DNA from: Metopolophium dirhodum
Taxonomy: Eukaryota > Arthropoda > Insecta > Hemiptera > Aphididae
Direction of reading: 5' to 3'
Length of the DNA stretch: 64,000 bases
Assembly (NCBI RefSeq): GCF_019925205.1
Contig: NC_083561.1
Span: forward strand, 16,305,217 to 16,369,216
Every line of letters starts with the position of its first letter. The stretch's first letter is position 1. A program made the translations under genes and the position numbers. Under the pieces are notes generated by a model that was not told the DNA's origin, did not search any database, and saw only the letters and a list, made by a program, of their open reading frames with translations. Shown here one piece after another: positions 25,955-38,831 of this stretch.

Positions 25955-27592
25955 AAAAACTATTTTATGTATGTTTAATGTTTATATTATGTAAATTGTA
26001 TATTTATAAGAAATGCAAAAATTTTTTTTTCAAGTACCTAGGTATCATGTAACATTAAAAACTTGAATAACAGGTATAGAATTGGCGACTTCAGTTGTAT
26101 TAAAATGATTGCTTAAACGGATTCACGTGCCAAAAGTTTAATGGCAAAAAGATAAAAACACATTTTTCCACGTTTCCACATCTCTGGGTGGTGGATGCAC
26201 ATTAAATGATTACTGCAGTTAATACTTAGATCGTGACAGTTACGCAAGGATAAAGAATTTGTGAAAACCAAAAAAAAAAATGTTTCATTTTATTTTAATG
26301 TGTTACAACTTCCAATATTTAAAATCGTGTTTGTAGTTTAATATTTTTTTTCTTTTTATTCGTGTTAGAGCTTCAACTGCTAAGGTTAGTCGTGGTCTAC
26401 ACAAACCTTATAATAATTAATAGTTTAATAATATTGTTTATCATATTTTAATCATATAAATTAATTTCTCATGAAAGGCAACAATTATTTTTATTCATCA
26501 TATTTGTAAATAAGTTAAATTATTTATAAACTTTGGTTCTGTTTTTACTTATTATATTCGAATAATTAATTTTCCAAGAAAAAAAATTATCGTTTAATTT
26601 TGGGTTTAAGTCGTTTAAGACTTGACATTTTAATACATGATTATTTTTCATACTATATTCAAGAATCATGGTGGTTTAATAATATAGTATGTATTCAATA
26701 CAATTTTCCAAATTATTTAGTTTAGTCAGTCGTAACTTATTTTATGTGCTCTTTATACATTTGAAAATAAGATTTACAAAACACTTTGTCAAACTACATT
26801 CAATCAGTTTTCCAAATGCACTGTTATTAATCATTGCAGGTTATAAATGTTTACCAATAATAATAAAACAACTAGTAGTGAGCGAAAATATTAGACGAGT
26901 GCTAATCAATTAATTCCAGCTGTATCTACTACGTATTTGTTTCCGTAAAATAAGTATTGGTTTATTTATTTTATCTGTAATACCTACCTATTATAAATAT
27001 TATATAATATTATTATACCAATTGAAGAAATCATCCAAAATGTAAAAATCAAAATGAATGATTGTAAAACAAGTTAGAAAATATACACTTAAACATATTA
27101 TGTTCCCTACTGGATATTTTGTACAATTAATATTCTTGTCATGGCTGTGAATTAAAAATGTTCCATAGTCAAACACATAGTTTTTTGTTATTCCCCTTCG
27201 TCTCTAATGTGGATACCTATAGAAAAAAATAAAATATTACAATAAATTAGTGAACGGTATTTTAAACAAAATCATTATGAACATTTTGAGATTCCACTTA
27301 TAACTAGGTATCTTTATAATCGATGGTATATATTATAAATTATAATACTCAAAGACGTTTGAGTAGCGTTTGTTGCTATTATTCCATAGGATTGGTCGAT
27401 TTTAGTTGACAAATATTATTTGTTTTGTTAGTTTTTGTTTCTTTGGTTTGAAGTCGTTTCTAAATAGTTAATTTATATTGCATTATAATTACCTATACAA
27501 TTAAAACTTATCAACGTTATTATTGTTATTTTTATCTTTTATATTATGGAATTAAATTTGATGTTCAATATTTAGAATTTTCTTTATATACC
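25955..27592. other. Intronic AT-rich DNA, nothing recognised
   Basis: A small complex patch at about 26125-26240 (CATCTCTGGGTGGTGGATGC context) stands out slightly. Otherwise featureless. Confidence 0.45.

Positions 27593-27641
<49 letters not shown>
27593..27641. repeat. (AAT)n microsatellite
   Basis: About sixteen uninterrupted AAT triplets, the longest trinucleotide run in the window. Confidence 0.97.
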
Positions 27642-27643
<2 letters not shown>

Positions 27644-30199
27644 TATGTGTAAAGGAATAATAAAATAAATATACTGTCAATATATGAAACAGGAATCAAT
27701 TTATTTAATATTTTTAGTAATTTAAATTAATAATTATATTAAAATATTCAGAGCCAAGTTCAAAACGAACGTAATATTGTATTACATCAAAATAACCTCG
27801 GCTGGGTAAAAAATAAATCGAAAATAAATTAAATTACAAATGAAATAGTCATTTAATAGTTTAATTTTCCATTCGAGTAATATAATTTTCGATTATTTCA
27901 TCCTTCGATTGTATTTCATTAAAAAGTTTTGTCATATACCTATTATGATTTCAGTATTATAAAATCCAAATAGGTAAGTAAATAGTAAATACCAATATCT
28001 CAATTGCTTTTTATTTGTTTTTTTCTAAGAAACAAAAAGCTACTTATTTTTAATTATTTAAAACATGTAGTTTTTCATTCGGTACAGAATTTAGAATTTA
28101 ATAGCTTAATGTTCATAACATTCTAAGTAATTGTTTACAGTTGAAACCAATTCTTTTAAAATTTTTAATCTCAAAATTAAAATTATCGCAATCATAGTAT
28201 ACACAAAAGGGGTTTTTTTTTTTTACCAGTCTTAAGCATTTTGCTTTAGAACGGTGTACATTGTTTATCCTATTAATTCTTCGTGATTGTACCAATGAAT
28301 AACTATAACAGCAGCATAATGATAAATTTTTTTTTTTAATAATCTGTTTATAATTTAATCATTTAAAAAATATGCAATATAGTGAGCAGTAATGAACAGC
28401 GTTTATAATTCAGTACCTAGTACCTATCTATTTTGTTAACTTATTATTAATATTTTTTCAATCTTGTTCCCTCTATTAATTTATTATTATTGGATTTATA
28501 AAATATATAAATATTGTTTATTTTTTATTAGATTGGGTTGTATTAACTCAGTTTAATAATCTAAAACAAATCTATAACGACAATACAATCTTTAACGTAT
28601 GTTATTGATTTGTAGGTATTGTGTGGGTATGGATGTGTAGCGTGTGATTCATTTCAATGATCGACTGTAAAACATTGATCTTTAATCCATATTTCTGGAT
28701 GTTTGTTTTTGGATGATTGACCAAATATAAACATTCTAGCAACACTGCAGCACGTCATGCGTCTTAATATTGAGTATTTACTCTTTAAAATACTAATGAG
28801 AAATGGTCAGCAAATTAATATTTGAAATACTTGAATAATAAGAATGATAAAAATAAATAACAATTGTATTTTATGTTTGGAAAAGTTGAACAGCCAAGTT
28901 TCAGAATATAATAGGTACAAAAAAAAAAAATGTCTAGTCCTGCAGCCTAGTGGTTTGCGTTTTATCTAAACAATAAACATGTTATAACGTAGTTAAGTCC
29001 GAATATGGTTTGTTTTGTACTTTATGAATGAACTATTTACTTTAGAAATAAATACATAATATATAAGAATACGATTTCTAAAGCCCCCTAGCTCCCTTCC
29101 CAGTATCCGCGCTTGGGCATAGCTAGCACCATTATAATCATCGCGTTGGATGTATACGAAGTTCGTTATTAAAGCTTAGATATTTTTCATTGTTAAATAG
29201 TTATTCAAATCGTCAACAATGATCAGAAGAATACCTACATTTATTGTATTCGTCAATTTAATTACGTGTAACTAAATAGCCAAAATCTATATTTTTTTTT
29301 TTATAAACTTTGCATTATTAATATTATCTTGTGAACGTAACATACAAGTTATATTTGCCTTTCCTAATAGTCAATAATAATAAAGTTACAACATTTTAAA
29401 TAACGAAATCAACCTAAACATTTCTAATAACAATAATAATAATTAGTATAGGTACCTACTACCTACGTATGTTATAGTTATTACTTATTTAACACAATAT
29501 TTTATTATAATAATTAAGACAAATATGTAGCGGTGTTTGGTTATTATATCAATGTTTCATTGTTAGTTATACCGTTTAACAAAACTATAAACAATGGGTA
29601 TTATAATATCTGTCTATTGATAATATAAATGTTTAAGGCAAAATTGTATACAATAAATAAAAACTTTTACACTTTAAATCTCAAGTTTTAAAAGTTAAAC
29701 AAAATATAATTTTACCCTTGTACCCCCATATATATTTCAACTAAAGGTACATTCAATTTTTTTTTGCCGTGAATGATTGTTTTAATTTCAGCTATATATG
29801 GAGCATTTTTATTGTAGAGCATTGGATTGAATTTTGTCCTGTTAATGGAATTACAGTATAATTTAACCAGTGTATTTTTTTTTATACTTTGATACCCGGA
29901 TATCCGCAAGGTATGGAATGAAAAAAACCTTAATGGCAACAGGATGTTACAGTTACCGGTTAAGTTGTCTTTATACGTTTTTCGAGAACTTTTATAATAC
30001 CTTACTAAAAGATTACAAAATGAAAAAAAATAATGTAGTGTCAAAAGTTAGTTATTATTTTATTAAATAATTAACCATTATTCTCTAAACCGAGATTATA
30101 AATACCTACACATTACACAATATAAATGTTTACCTAAAACCTAAACTTTTTTTTTCAACAAATAATTATTTACCAACCAAATTATTTAATGTATAATTT
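27642..30199. other. Intronic AT-rich DNA, nothing recognised
   Basis: A small GC-richer patch lies at about 29078-29150 (CCCCCTAGCTCCCTTCCCAG context). No gene is supported. Overlapping frames at 29712-30070 read as chance. Confidence 0.45.
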
Positions 30200-30650
30200 T
30201 AGATTGTGAGTGGATCGATTATTGTAATTGTTTTACAATGATACCTATGTGTTTTTAAGTTTTTTTTTGTCCGTAACCAAAATTGGGAGCAAAAAATATG
30301 TTTCAAACTTCCACTCTTAGGGTGATTTCTGGTAGAAAATCGGAGTTAGTTGGTTATAAGTAACAGATTCCCTGTACTTTTCAAAGTATAGGGAATCGAG
30401 AAAAAACTAAAAATATATTACGCAAAAATGTCATAGGTAATTAAAAATAAACAATAGTTTTCGATTAATGGACTTTATTTTTTTGTTGTAATTAAGAATG
30501 TAATACCGTAGTAAAGACGCATCATTTTTTTAATATTATGATCCTTTTTGAGCTAATTATTGACATTTGATATTAATCGTTCAGTTTTTATAAGTTCTGT
30601 TATTGTAATTAAAAAATTCGAAAATTTGGTTCAATTTTGATAAAATTCGT
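30200..30650 (+). repeat. Dispersed repeat family R1, copy E (5-prime part)
   Basis: It begins TTTTAGATTGTGAGTGGATC and continues with TTTTACAATGATACC, GTGTTTTTAAG and TTTTGTTGTAATTAAGAATG, matching the starts of the long copies at low identity. The 3-prime half of the family is missing. Confidence 0.5.
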
Positions 30651-33600
30651 TCAACAAAGGACCCAAAAGACAGATTTTAATCCCTCTGATGAGCCCCGTA
30701 GGCCTGAAGTCCCTCCATACTTTCACGCTATGTAACGTATCCGCACTTCTTCTTCACTTTATTTTTGTTCTACTCATACACTACGATAAAGTAATAAGTA
30801 TAGAACGTATTTTACCGGCTGTCGTGCAGATTATGATGTGGGTTCATTACATTTATTATTATATTCTATACTTGTATTTGTACTTCAATATTCCCAAATC
30901 CCGATATGAACTGTTTTCTGATAAGTTGTGTACACATATTATTATCGTCGATATATTTCACCTTTTTTCATTTATCCACTGTGACTTATATTTGCTTTGG
31001 ATTGCTATTTAAAACACACATAATCATAACTAACAACTAACAAGTAACAGTACATATTTTTAAAATATTAATAAAGATAATTAAATATTTGTATTTTAAT
31101 GAGAAAGTCGTCTTAACATAAAATGGTTACATTTCCTCTTGGAATTTAAATTTACTATTAGGTACTTATATAATTTGTAATAAGGGATTTTTTTTTTTTA
31201 AGTTCCGATAAACATTATTAAAATTTCTTGATTTTAGGTACATCCTATTATTTAATATCGATTTGTAAATTGAATTTATATTTTTTGTTATATAAAATAT
31301 ATATATAATTTAATATGATCCATGTGCGGTTTTGATGTATTTTAGCCTTTAGTTCTCAGAAAACAATTTGTTTTGAAGTTTATACGTATATATATATATT
31401 AGATTTTAAACAGAAGCAAAGAAATTGTTTGATAATGTTGTGTATTTTTGGAGGAAAAGTTTTTGAAGTAAGAAAAATGGTCTGAAAGTTTCATACATGT
31501 CCATTGTCCATCAATTAAAAATTTAACATGGATAGTATTTTTCGGATTTGTCAAAATTGCCAATAGTTCGAGGAAAAATCATTACAAATACCTACTGTAG
31601 AAAAGTAAAGGTGAAATGTTCAGTATTTTGACATAAAATCATTAATTGTGTTTAAAAGTTTAAAAATCACTTTTTTTGTGAAGTTAAAACGTTACTTAGT
31701 ACAATATAATTGTTCAATTAAATATAGGTTAAAACAGCAAATAATTTCAAAATGCATATCTATTATTATTTTTCAAATTATAAAATAATTGAATAATACA
31801 TTATTCAATCTTTTACATTCTATACATACTATCGAAAATGTTTACCAACCCCATATTGTTCTAGACGTACCTACTACCTACTACCTATACATACAACAGT
31901 AATTGTATGTGCCATTTTAACACTTATTATTTACGCTTAAAATTAAAATATAATTAGTAATTTTAATTATTAATTTAAAAATAGTGTTATTTATTTATTC
32001 ATCATGTTTATGTAAAAAAAAAAACCTGATTATAATTCATTTTCCTATAAAATATTCATGTGGTTCTAGAAGTGCGTTGAGTTACATAAAATAATATATT
32101 ATATTATATTATTTAACATAAACAGTGGAACACACAAGCTTAACCTGCTCACTTAAACATAATCATGTGTAAACCATGTTTCTTTATTTCAATTTATACA
32201 TATTTATTATTTATAGGTAATATAATAAAAAAAGATGTTAATGTAGTTTTAATGTTTAATAATAAATTTATATTTTATGATTTTTAGATATTTGTATTGT
32301 ATATTCGCGAAGAGAAGTGACAAATTAAATCGGAGCTAAAATTATCTAAAGTTTCTCGGGTGAGTGTATTCTATTTAATTAATTATAATTGAATATTCAT
32401 TATCGGTTTCTATGCCCATTTTTATATATTTTTTTAGTTTTATGTGCTTTGGTACATAGGTACATAAGAATGCATAGGATATAAAAAAATCGCGCAAACA
32501 TTTTTAAGTATATTCTCCACTCAATTTCAAATGAAATGCATTTGTTACATAACTTTTTAGTATCTTAAAAGTGTTTATTTCTCAAAAAAAATAAATATTG
32601 CGCCGAAATCAATAGAATTACGGAATACAATTTAAACTGTATTATGTTTCTATTAAACTTGTGTCATTGAATTTGATTTTAGCCGTTTTCAGGAAGTATA
32701 ACGAAAAATCGATGCATGCGTAATACTTTTTTAAGAAATTTATTGGTCGTGAAAATATTGAGACTTCAATGTTAATTTTATTGTTCTTAGTAATTTATCG
32801 TGAGATATGGTTTACGAGGTAACAAATGATATAGCAATGGCGATTTTATTGTTGACTATTGTGTATTTTTTACGACTTATGCATCTGTGTGCAAACTACA
32901 AAGGTCTGTAAGAGTTTACACTACCGAGAAACTACGAAACTACAAACTTAAAATATTCGTTTTTGCAGGCAATTTGTTTTCCCCTACACCCCCGAACATT
33001 AAAATGATCGATTTATTAGTAGCTGCAGTATTTATTAAACTGTAGAAAAACATTATCTCTTATTCAATACCTATATGAACTTTCAATTTAGTTTCAACAG
33101 TTTTTCCCATTTATCTGTTCGCAGACTCGGTGTATTTTCTGAAAATAATTGTTCAAAATGACGTATGCTCTCGTTAGTATTTAGCATTTTGAAGTTAAAA
33201 TGTGCTATATAGTGTAATATCATAGGTAGGTAAATGATTTATTATGAGCAGACTTTAAAATAATATGAATTCAATATTCTTATACTTAAGGCCAGTGGGA
33301 TTACATTGTTTTCAGGACACGATATTATATTACAATAATCTTCAGTAAATTGTGCCGTTTTTTAATCATTTAAATATAATCACGAAATCAATAATTTAAA
33401 TTTATAGGTATCGTAATAAATTATGAACATTTATTTTGTGGGTCGTGCAAATGATTCCCTTACAAGAAAATGTTTTATTAATAGGAAATTATTTTATTAC
33501 TAGAATTATGTCGTTTGCTTACTATATAGCTACAATGCTACATACATAATATCTTCTTCATTTATATATTTAATATTAATTTAAGTATAAAACTACCTAT

Positions 33601-35819
33601 ACAGCAAAATTACGTATGAATACATTTAAAAATACATTTTGCTGTTTATAAATTAAAATTAGAGTGTACGTTCACGTCTAATATTCATAACCTCTTATAG
33701 AACTATTGCATAAGAGAATAATATTTTTGATAGTTTGGTCATTTTTCCTCGTTGGATTTATAATGAAAAAAAAGAGGATAGAATCCTGCAGTTACAATAT
33801 ACTTGGCACTCATCTCTCTTTGTTCAACTCTTCACAAAATTGTGCTGTGTAACTCAATTTTAATAGATGATTATGGCATTCAAAAATAAATTCTCCTGTT
33901 GATTCGATTCTTCAATATTTTTCGACGAATAATGTACCATCCCTAGACTCGATTTCCAATCTATATAAAGATGCTACACCGAACTACTGTTACTAAAGAA
34001 ATGTGTTCACCGTTAAATAACTAAAAACATAAAAACATATACATATTATGCAAATGAAAATTTTTTTTTTGCTTGAGGCTTCGAAAACTGAAGTCTTTAG
34101 CCTGTGGAACAGCAGGGGAGGGTACTGTAGGTTTTGAACACGTGTGTGTTTGTTTTCGGCAGAATTTTTAAGTGAGCAGCTGTAGGTATCTGCCATGCCC
34201 GGGTGGGGGATGACGGCCTCTCTCTCCGGACGCCGTGAAAAATGAAAAATGCAGCCGAGTTACATGGCATCAATATTGTGAAGCAAATATTTTTAATTCA
34301 TATATAATATATATTTTTGTCTTCGTCCAGAAATATCCAATACAAATTAATTAAAATTAAAATACGATGTCTTGTTGGTATATACAATTTTTTTTTTCTT
34401 AATAGTTCAAAATAATGTTATACGATACATAATTTTAGCGTCAATCACGAAATAATTAATCGATACAATTATAACATATTATATTTTATAATTTTATAAT
34501 AAACCCCATTGCAAAATTATTTCAGATTGAAAAACATAATTTATTATCAATATTGTACCTACATGGCTAGTGGCTACACATCACTGTAATTTATTTAAAC
34601 AATATCATAACTTAATTTCGAAATATTTGAAACGTTTCGAGTAATTGGACAGTAAAATGACAGTATTCTAATATCTACGTCATTGTAGTTAGAAAAATAT
34701 GTGTACAATATGATTTTTATATCAAATTATAAATGGTTTGTAGAACAGATTAGATTAGGTTAAATGACATGCAACTGTTTTAAATGTACATTTAACACGA
34801 AATATTTTGTACAAAAATCAATTTTTATACAGAGTCTACACGTTTATTATATACTTAGTTGTTTTTGTGGTTATTTGGTCTTTAACGTAAGTCAAAGTTG
34901 TCTTCTAAACTTTAATTTTAATTGCATATTGGTTGCGCAGCATATTTTATAATATTAGTTCGATCGTAAAATTATTACCTACCTACTGTATAATAATAAT
35001 AATATATACCTACCTATATTATACGTGTATTTTAGTGGTGTGTAAATCGATTGTAGTGATATTCGAGGGTTAATATAATATATTTGATGATATATATTAC
35101 CTATGTAAACGTTTGGGTATGTCGCTATACAAAACTACTGATAAAGAAATTCGTACCTATCGATATTTAAATAAACATTTTTTCTAGAAATTATCTACGC
35201 ACCATACTATTGCTTTTAGTTTTTTTTTATGAACAGTCAGTTTTGGGACGTATACTTTTTTATTTTTACAATTATATATTATATATTATAATAATATACA
35301 GCGACTTGGCTTAACACAATATACTCATTTTTTTGTTAAATAAACATTTTTTACTTCATTGTTATTGTTGGTTGTTATTCATCTACCTAAATACATTTAT
35401 ATCCATTTCAAGTGGTCGTAATCGTATCAATCGCGATTAATCGTAATTTCGTTCAATAGTAATTTGTTAGTAATTTACATAAATGCGTATTGGACATAAA
35501 TTACTTGGACAACATTAATTATTGAACCTAATGAGGTTTGAAGTCACCAGCCTTGCTCACACTGTTAATTCGTTTCGGGATGTAGTTATATGTGCAATAT
35601 TTATCGATATACCTGAATGGACAATCAAGGAAAATCTACTGTCGGGGAGGTAGGGAGGGACAAATTCCACAACGGGAATCTGCGGTGCTCCGAGGATGAT
35701 TTCCACTAAAAATCAGTCACTGTTCGGTGTAGTGTAAAAGGTACTGGTCTGTTATCGCTCCGCCGTGGCCAAAGAATAATATTTTCGGACTGTTGGAAAA
35801 TCGTACAATAATATTCAAG
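30651..35819. other. Intronic DNA, no gene recognised
   Basis: Frame 30689-31012 (107 codons, plus) is rich in I, Y, L and F and probably chance. Moderately complex patches lie at 33930-34260 and 35520-35780; the first includes GGGTGGGGGATGACGGCC. No splice-bounded coding exon can be supported. Confidence 0.4.
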
Positions 35820-35945
35820 AGGGGGTAAGTTATCATCATGGTCAAGTTAACCATAAGTACAATTTTGTGGAATTGTATACAATCATTTTCAAGAGGTAGA
35901 TTATTATCATTATGGTCAAGTTAACCATAAGTACAACTTTGTGGA
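35815..35945. repeat. Tandem duplication, 74-bp period, two copies
   Basis: The block TTTTCAAGAG...ATGGTCAAGTTAACCATAAG followed by TACAA(T/C)TTTGTGGA occurs twice. The ATGGTCAAG cores lie at 35838 and 35912, a 74-bp period. Copies are about 85-90 percent identical. The core GTCAAGTTAACCAT includes a short palindrome around GTTAAC. Confidence 0.85.
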
Positions 35946-36461
35946 CCTTATCTCTGAAGCTCTCGATAAAATGTGGGATGTTTTCAAAATGGGAGAGACA
36001 AACTTGAAACTGCGTCGTAGTACTGCAAGAAATTTCTTCGAGCCCTATATTTGGCATAGTTCGTGTGGTGGTGTGCAAAGCTTAGGGAATAGGATCCCTT
36101 TGAATACATTTTATCAGATATTTCAGAATTTTTCAAGGTTCCTTCGCAATCGTGATACAATATTATTAATTTATTTCAATCATACATTAAATAATACAAT
36201 TTTTTTAAATACTTGATCATTGTCTTTTCTTTTTAACTTTTAATAATATATTTAACTAAAAATAAATATATTATGGGAACGATTTATTATTATAACTAAT
36301 GGTATGTCGTATGTAGCAGGGCGATAACAGCTACCTCAAGTACCGAGTAAAAATATATTCGTAATATAATATAGAACAGAAGGCATCATACAGTGCATAG
36401 AATTTCAGCGGCGTACGTATTATTATTACTCTTTTACTGCGACATTTTTACTACTTATTAA
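35946..36461. other. Flank of the nested gene, no other gene seen
   Basis: A 91-codon plus frame (35941-36216) has no recognised motif. On the minus strand, an AATAAA signal (TTTATT on the plus strand at about 36283-36288) lies 170-180 bp past the stop of the nested gene and could serve as its poly(A) signal. Confidence 0.35.
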
Positions 36462-36935
36462 TTATCGACGGTCATTTTTCCTGAGTTCGGCGTACTTGTC
36501 GCACACCAGACCGTAAGTTTCCGCCGGCAGTATGCGTTTGGCGTGCGCCAACATCACATCGGCCTCTCGAAAGCTCAACACGTACAGAGCTTCGGCGATG
36601 CACACCGCCGCTTCACCCCTACAGCTCCCGCAGCCCGGAATTTCGGCCGCCTCCCCTCCGCAGCCCGGCATTTCGGCCGCATCTCCTCTGCAGCATCCAC
36701 AGCACATGTCATCAGCCCCGTCGCCGATCGCCACCTCCGCGCACTGTTCGGCGTGGTTGATTTTGCACAGCGCAAACCTCAATATCCCAGCCGGGTCATG
36801 GGGCTCGGGAAACGTCGTCGGTCGCGATCTGAGTGCAGCCTTTGCTCTCGCCAATTCGGTGGCGCTCTGTCTAGCATTCTCCACGTCCTGGCGGTAATTC
36901 GGACTCGAAACTCTGCGAAAACGACGTTCGACCAT
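36462..36935 (-). CDS. Nested antisense gene: Cys/Gly/Ala-rich 157-aa protein of unknown function
   Basis: I do not recognise this protein. It stands out because about 480 bp of GC-rich DNA sits inside AT-rich intron. The minus frame is open from ATG to TAA with coding-like codon choice (GTG, CTG, GAG, GCC, TGC preferred). Frames on the other strand are open only as shadows. Residues 1-20 are basic, and 14-37 could form a charged helix. A Cys/Gly-rich centre (C78, C79, C81, C82, C92, C102, C105, C112) contains a ten-residue tandem repeat, AAEMPGCGGE then AAEIPGCGSC (86-105), encoded by a 30-bp duplication. Two flanking segments (50-70 and 111-153) look helical, with C57, C65 and C145. There is no signal peptide or membrane segment. 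It may be a single-exon gene, a retrocopy, or the last exon of a longer gene: a weak acceptor (TTTTTTCCAATTCGAG) lies just upstream of the ATG. Clustered Cys could bind metal, which is speculation. Confidence 0.6.
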   Translation of the reverse strand: MVERRFRRVSSPNYRQDVENARQSATELARAKAALRSRPTTFPEPHDPAGILRFALCKINHAEQCAEVAIGDGADDMCCGCCRGDAAEMPGCGGEAAEIPGCGSCRGEAAVCIAEALYVLSFREADVMLAHAKRILPAETYGLVCDKYAELRKNDRR

Positions 36936-38274
36936 AATCAGTGCTCGAATTGGAAAAAATTAACTAGAGGAGCACAATCCAACGATTTAAAAACTGCGTC
37001 TCATGGTCGTAATTACTCAACACAAACCCGTGGGGTCCTTTGCCCCCTACACCCACCACAATCCTACCTTACATACATATTTTGAATACCACTTTTCAAC
37101 AACACATTTTGAATTCCAAATAAGTATAATATATTTTGGTAGAAAATTTATACATCTTACATTGTTACAGTAAAAAAAATTAATAATAATCTACTGGTAT
37201 ATTCGATATACTATATAGATAAGAAAATTAATAATTATTGTTTTTGATTCAAAAGAGAACACATATTTTGATAAGTATAAAAAAATTAAAAAAATTAAAA
37301 ACACTGATAAATGATATTTTATTTGGAACACGATTTAAGATAGTATTATCACACACCAGCATCTATTCCTTAGATAATATACTTGTATATGATCTACGAT
37401 ACGAATTGCCTTCCATGAAATTTTTTGTAACATAATATTTTTAAATCATAAAAAAATTACCACTGCGTTAAAAAAAATGTTTTTTGAAAATATTGTTACG
37501 ATAAGAAAAGTTTAACGAGACTACAGGGGTGTTCGTGTTTCATGACCTGTGTCACTCCGTATTTGTATATAATATGAAGTAGGTATTGTATGTGTACAAA
37601 GGTTTTGTGTACGAATGTTTAGACACGACATAATTTGGGGCAGCGTATAAAAAATAATTGTTTCATCCATTGAATTCAATAATGTTTACATTGCGAAATA
37701 TCAATCGAAAAAGTCTGCGTGTATAATATTATTATAAATATAATACAATAATATAATATTGGGTGGTTACCAGAACCGATCAATAACAATAGTAACACGG
37801 TATTGTACCTATAATAGTCAAAGTCTAATAACAATAGTACTTGTCCAATATTCTGTGAGTTGACGTGTGAATAGGCGTAAGCGCTCGAATACCTACAACA
37901 TAATATTTAGTAAGGTGTAACAAAGTTAACAAGTGTAACTTTCGATTAAACTAATTTAAGACTATTCGACGTTACGACAATATGCGTGGATATTTCACTA
38001 AAATATTATTATTGTACCCGATGAAACTCACTAGGTATAATTGTATACGCTAACATTGTTAAGTTTAATGGAACGTCCTATAGATAATATATGTACTAAA
38101 TGTACCTATATGCATAGTAGTCATGATTAGAGCAAAAGACTTCCAAGCATTTATGTGATTTCCAGGTAAATACAAAATGCAGTTTCATAAGGTCGCATAT
38201 ATTCGAAAATGTTTAGTAAGTATAATAAATTATTAGTGGGTGGGGCATAATATTATATACAATATACATATTAT
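36936..38274. other. Intronic DNA upstream of the nested gene
   Basis: The first 150 bp (to about 37080) stay mildly GC-rich and could be the promoter or an upstream exon of the antisense gene. The rest is AT-rich with nothing recognised. Confidence 0.35.
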
Positions 38275-38831
38275 TTACATTTCAATACTTTTTTTAATTA
38301 ATATTTTTATACAAAATGTTGTCCAAAAATTTATGTCTTCCAAAAAATACGCACAAACATTCAATTCAGATTACAATTTTTAACGCTAACAAAATAAAAA
38401 CTGGACAAAATTGAAAAATTTTGGAAAACAGAAATGTTTACTCAAATCCAGTTTTTGACAAAATCAACTTGGTTTATTTATTGTTACTCAAAAATTAAAA
38501 ATCCATATTTTAGAACCTTAAGATGACTAAATTCCCATATTAGAATTTAGTAGACAAATTTAAAAAATAGACAAAACCATTTTTTTTATAGACATTCTAT
38601 GTTCATATTTTGACAAAATGTTGTTACTTAAACGAAAAATAAAAATGTCAGTTATTTTGTTATAATAAAATTAAAAAATATTTCTCGTTCTTGAGGTCAT
38701 GAAACTTTTCGCATCTTACCTACTCTTTTATACACATAACATTTTTAAAAAAAAGTTGGATTAAATTTAAACTTAATACCTAATTACTACATCTACGTCT
38801 ATATAAGCAGAGCGAGTAGCCCCATTTTTTT
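38275..38831 (+). repeat. Dispersed repeat family R1-like, copy F (diverged)
   Basis: It shares the family 3-prime end (CTATATAAGCAGAGCGAGTAG followed by CCCCATTTTTTTA, here split) and internal AAAATTTTGGAAAAC and TTGACAAAAT-type blocks, at low identity. It could be a sister subfamily rather than the same one. Confidence 0.4.

Noticed and set aside
30689..31012. 107-codon plus frame as a membrane protein
   Set aside because: The hydrophobic look comes from AT-rich codons for F, I, L and Y; no start context, splice signals or family motif.
36532..37085. Plus-strand frames of 121 and 180 codons over the nested gene
   Set aside because: Their composition (Ala/Ser/Pro/His repeats) mirrors the minus-strand duplication, and codon preference favours the minus frame.
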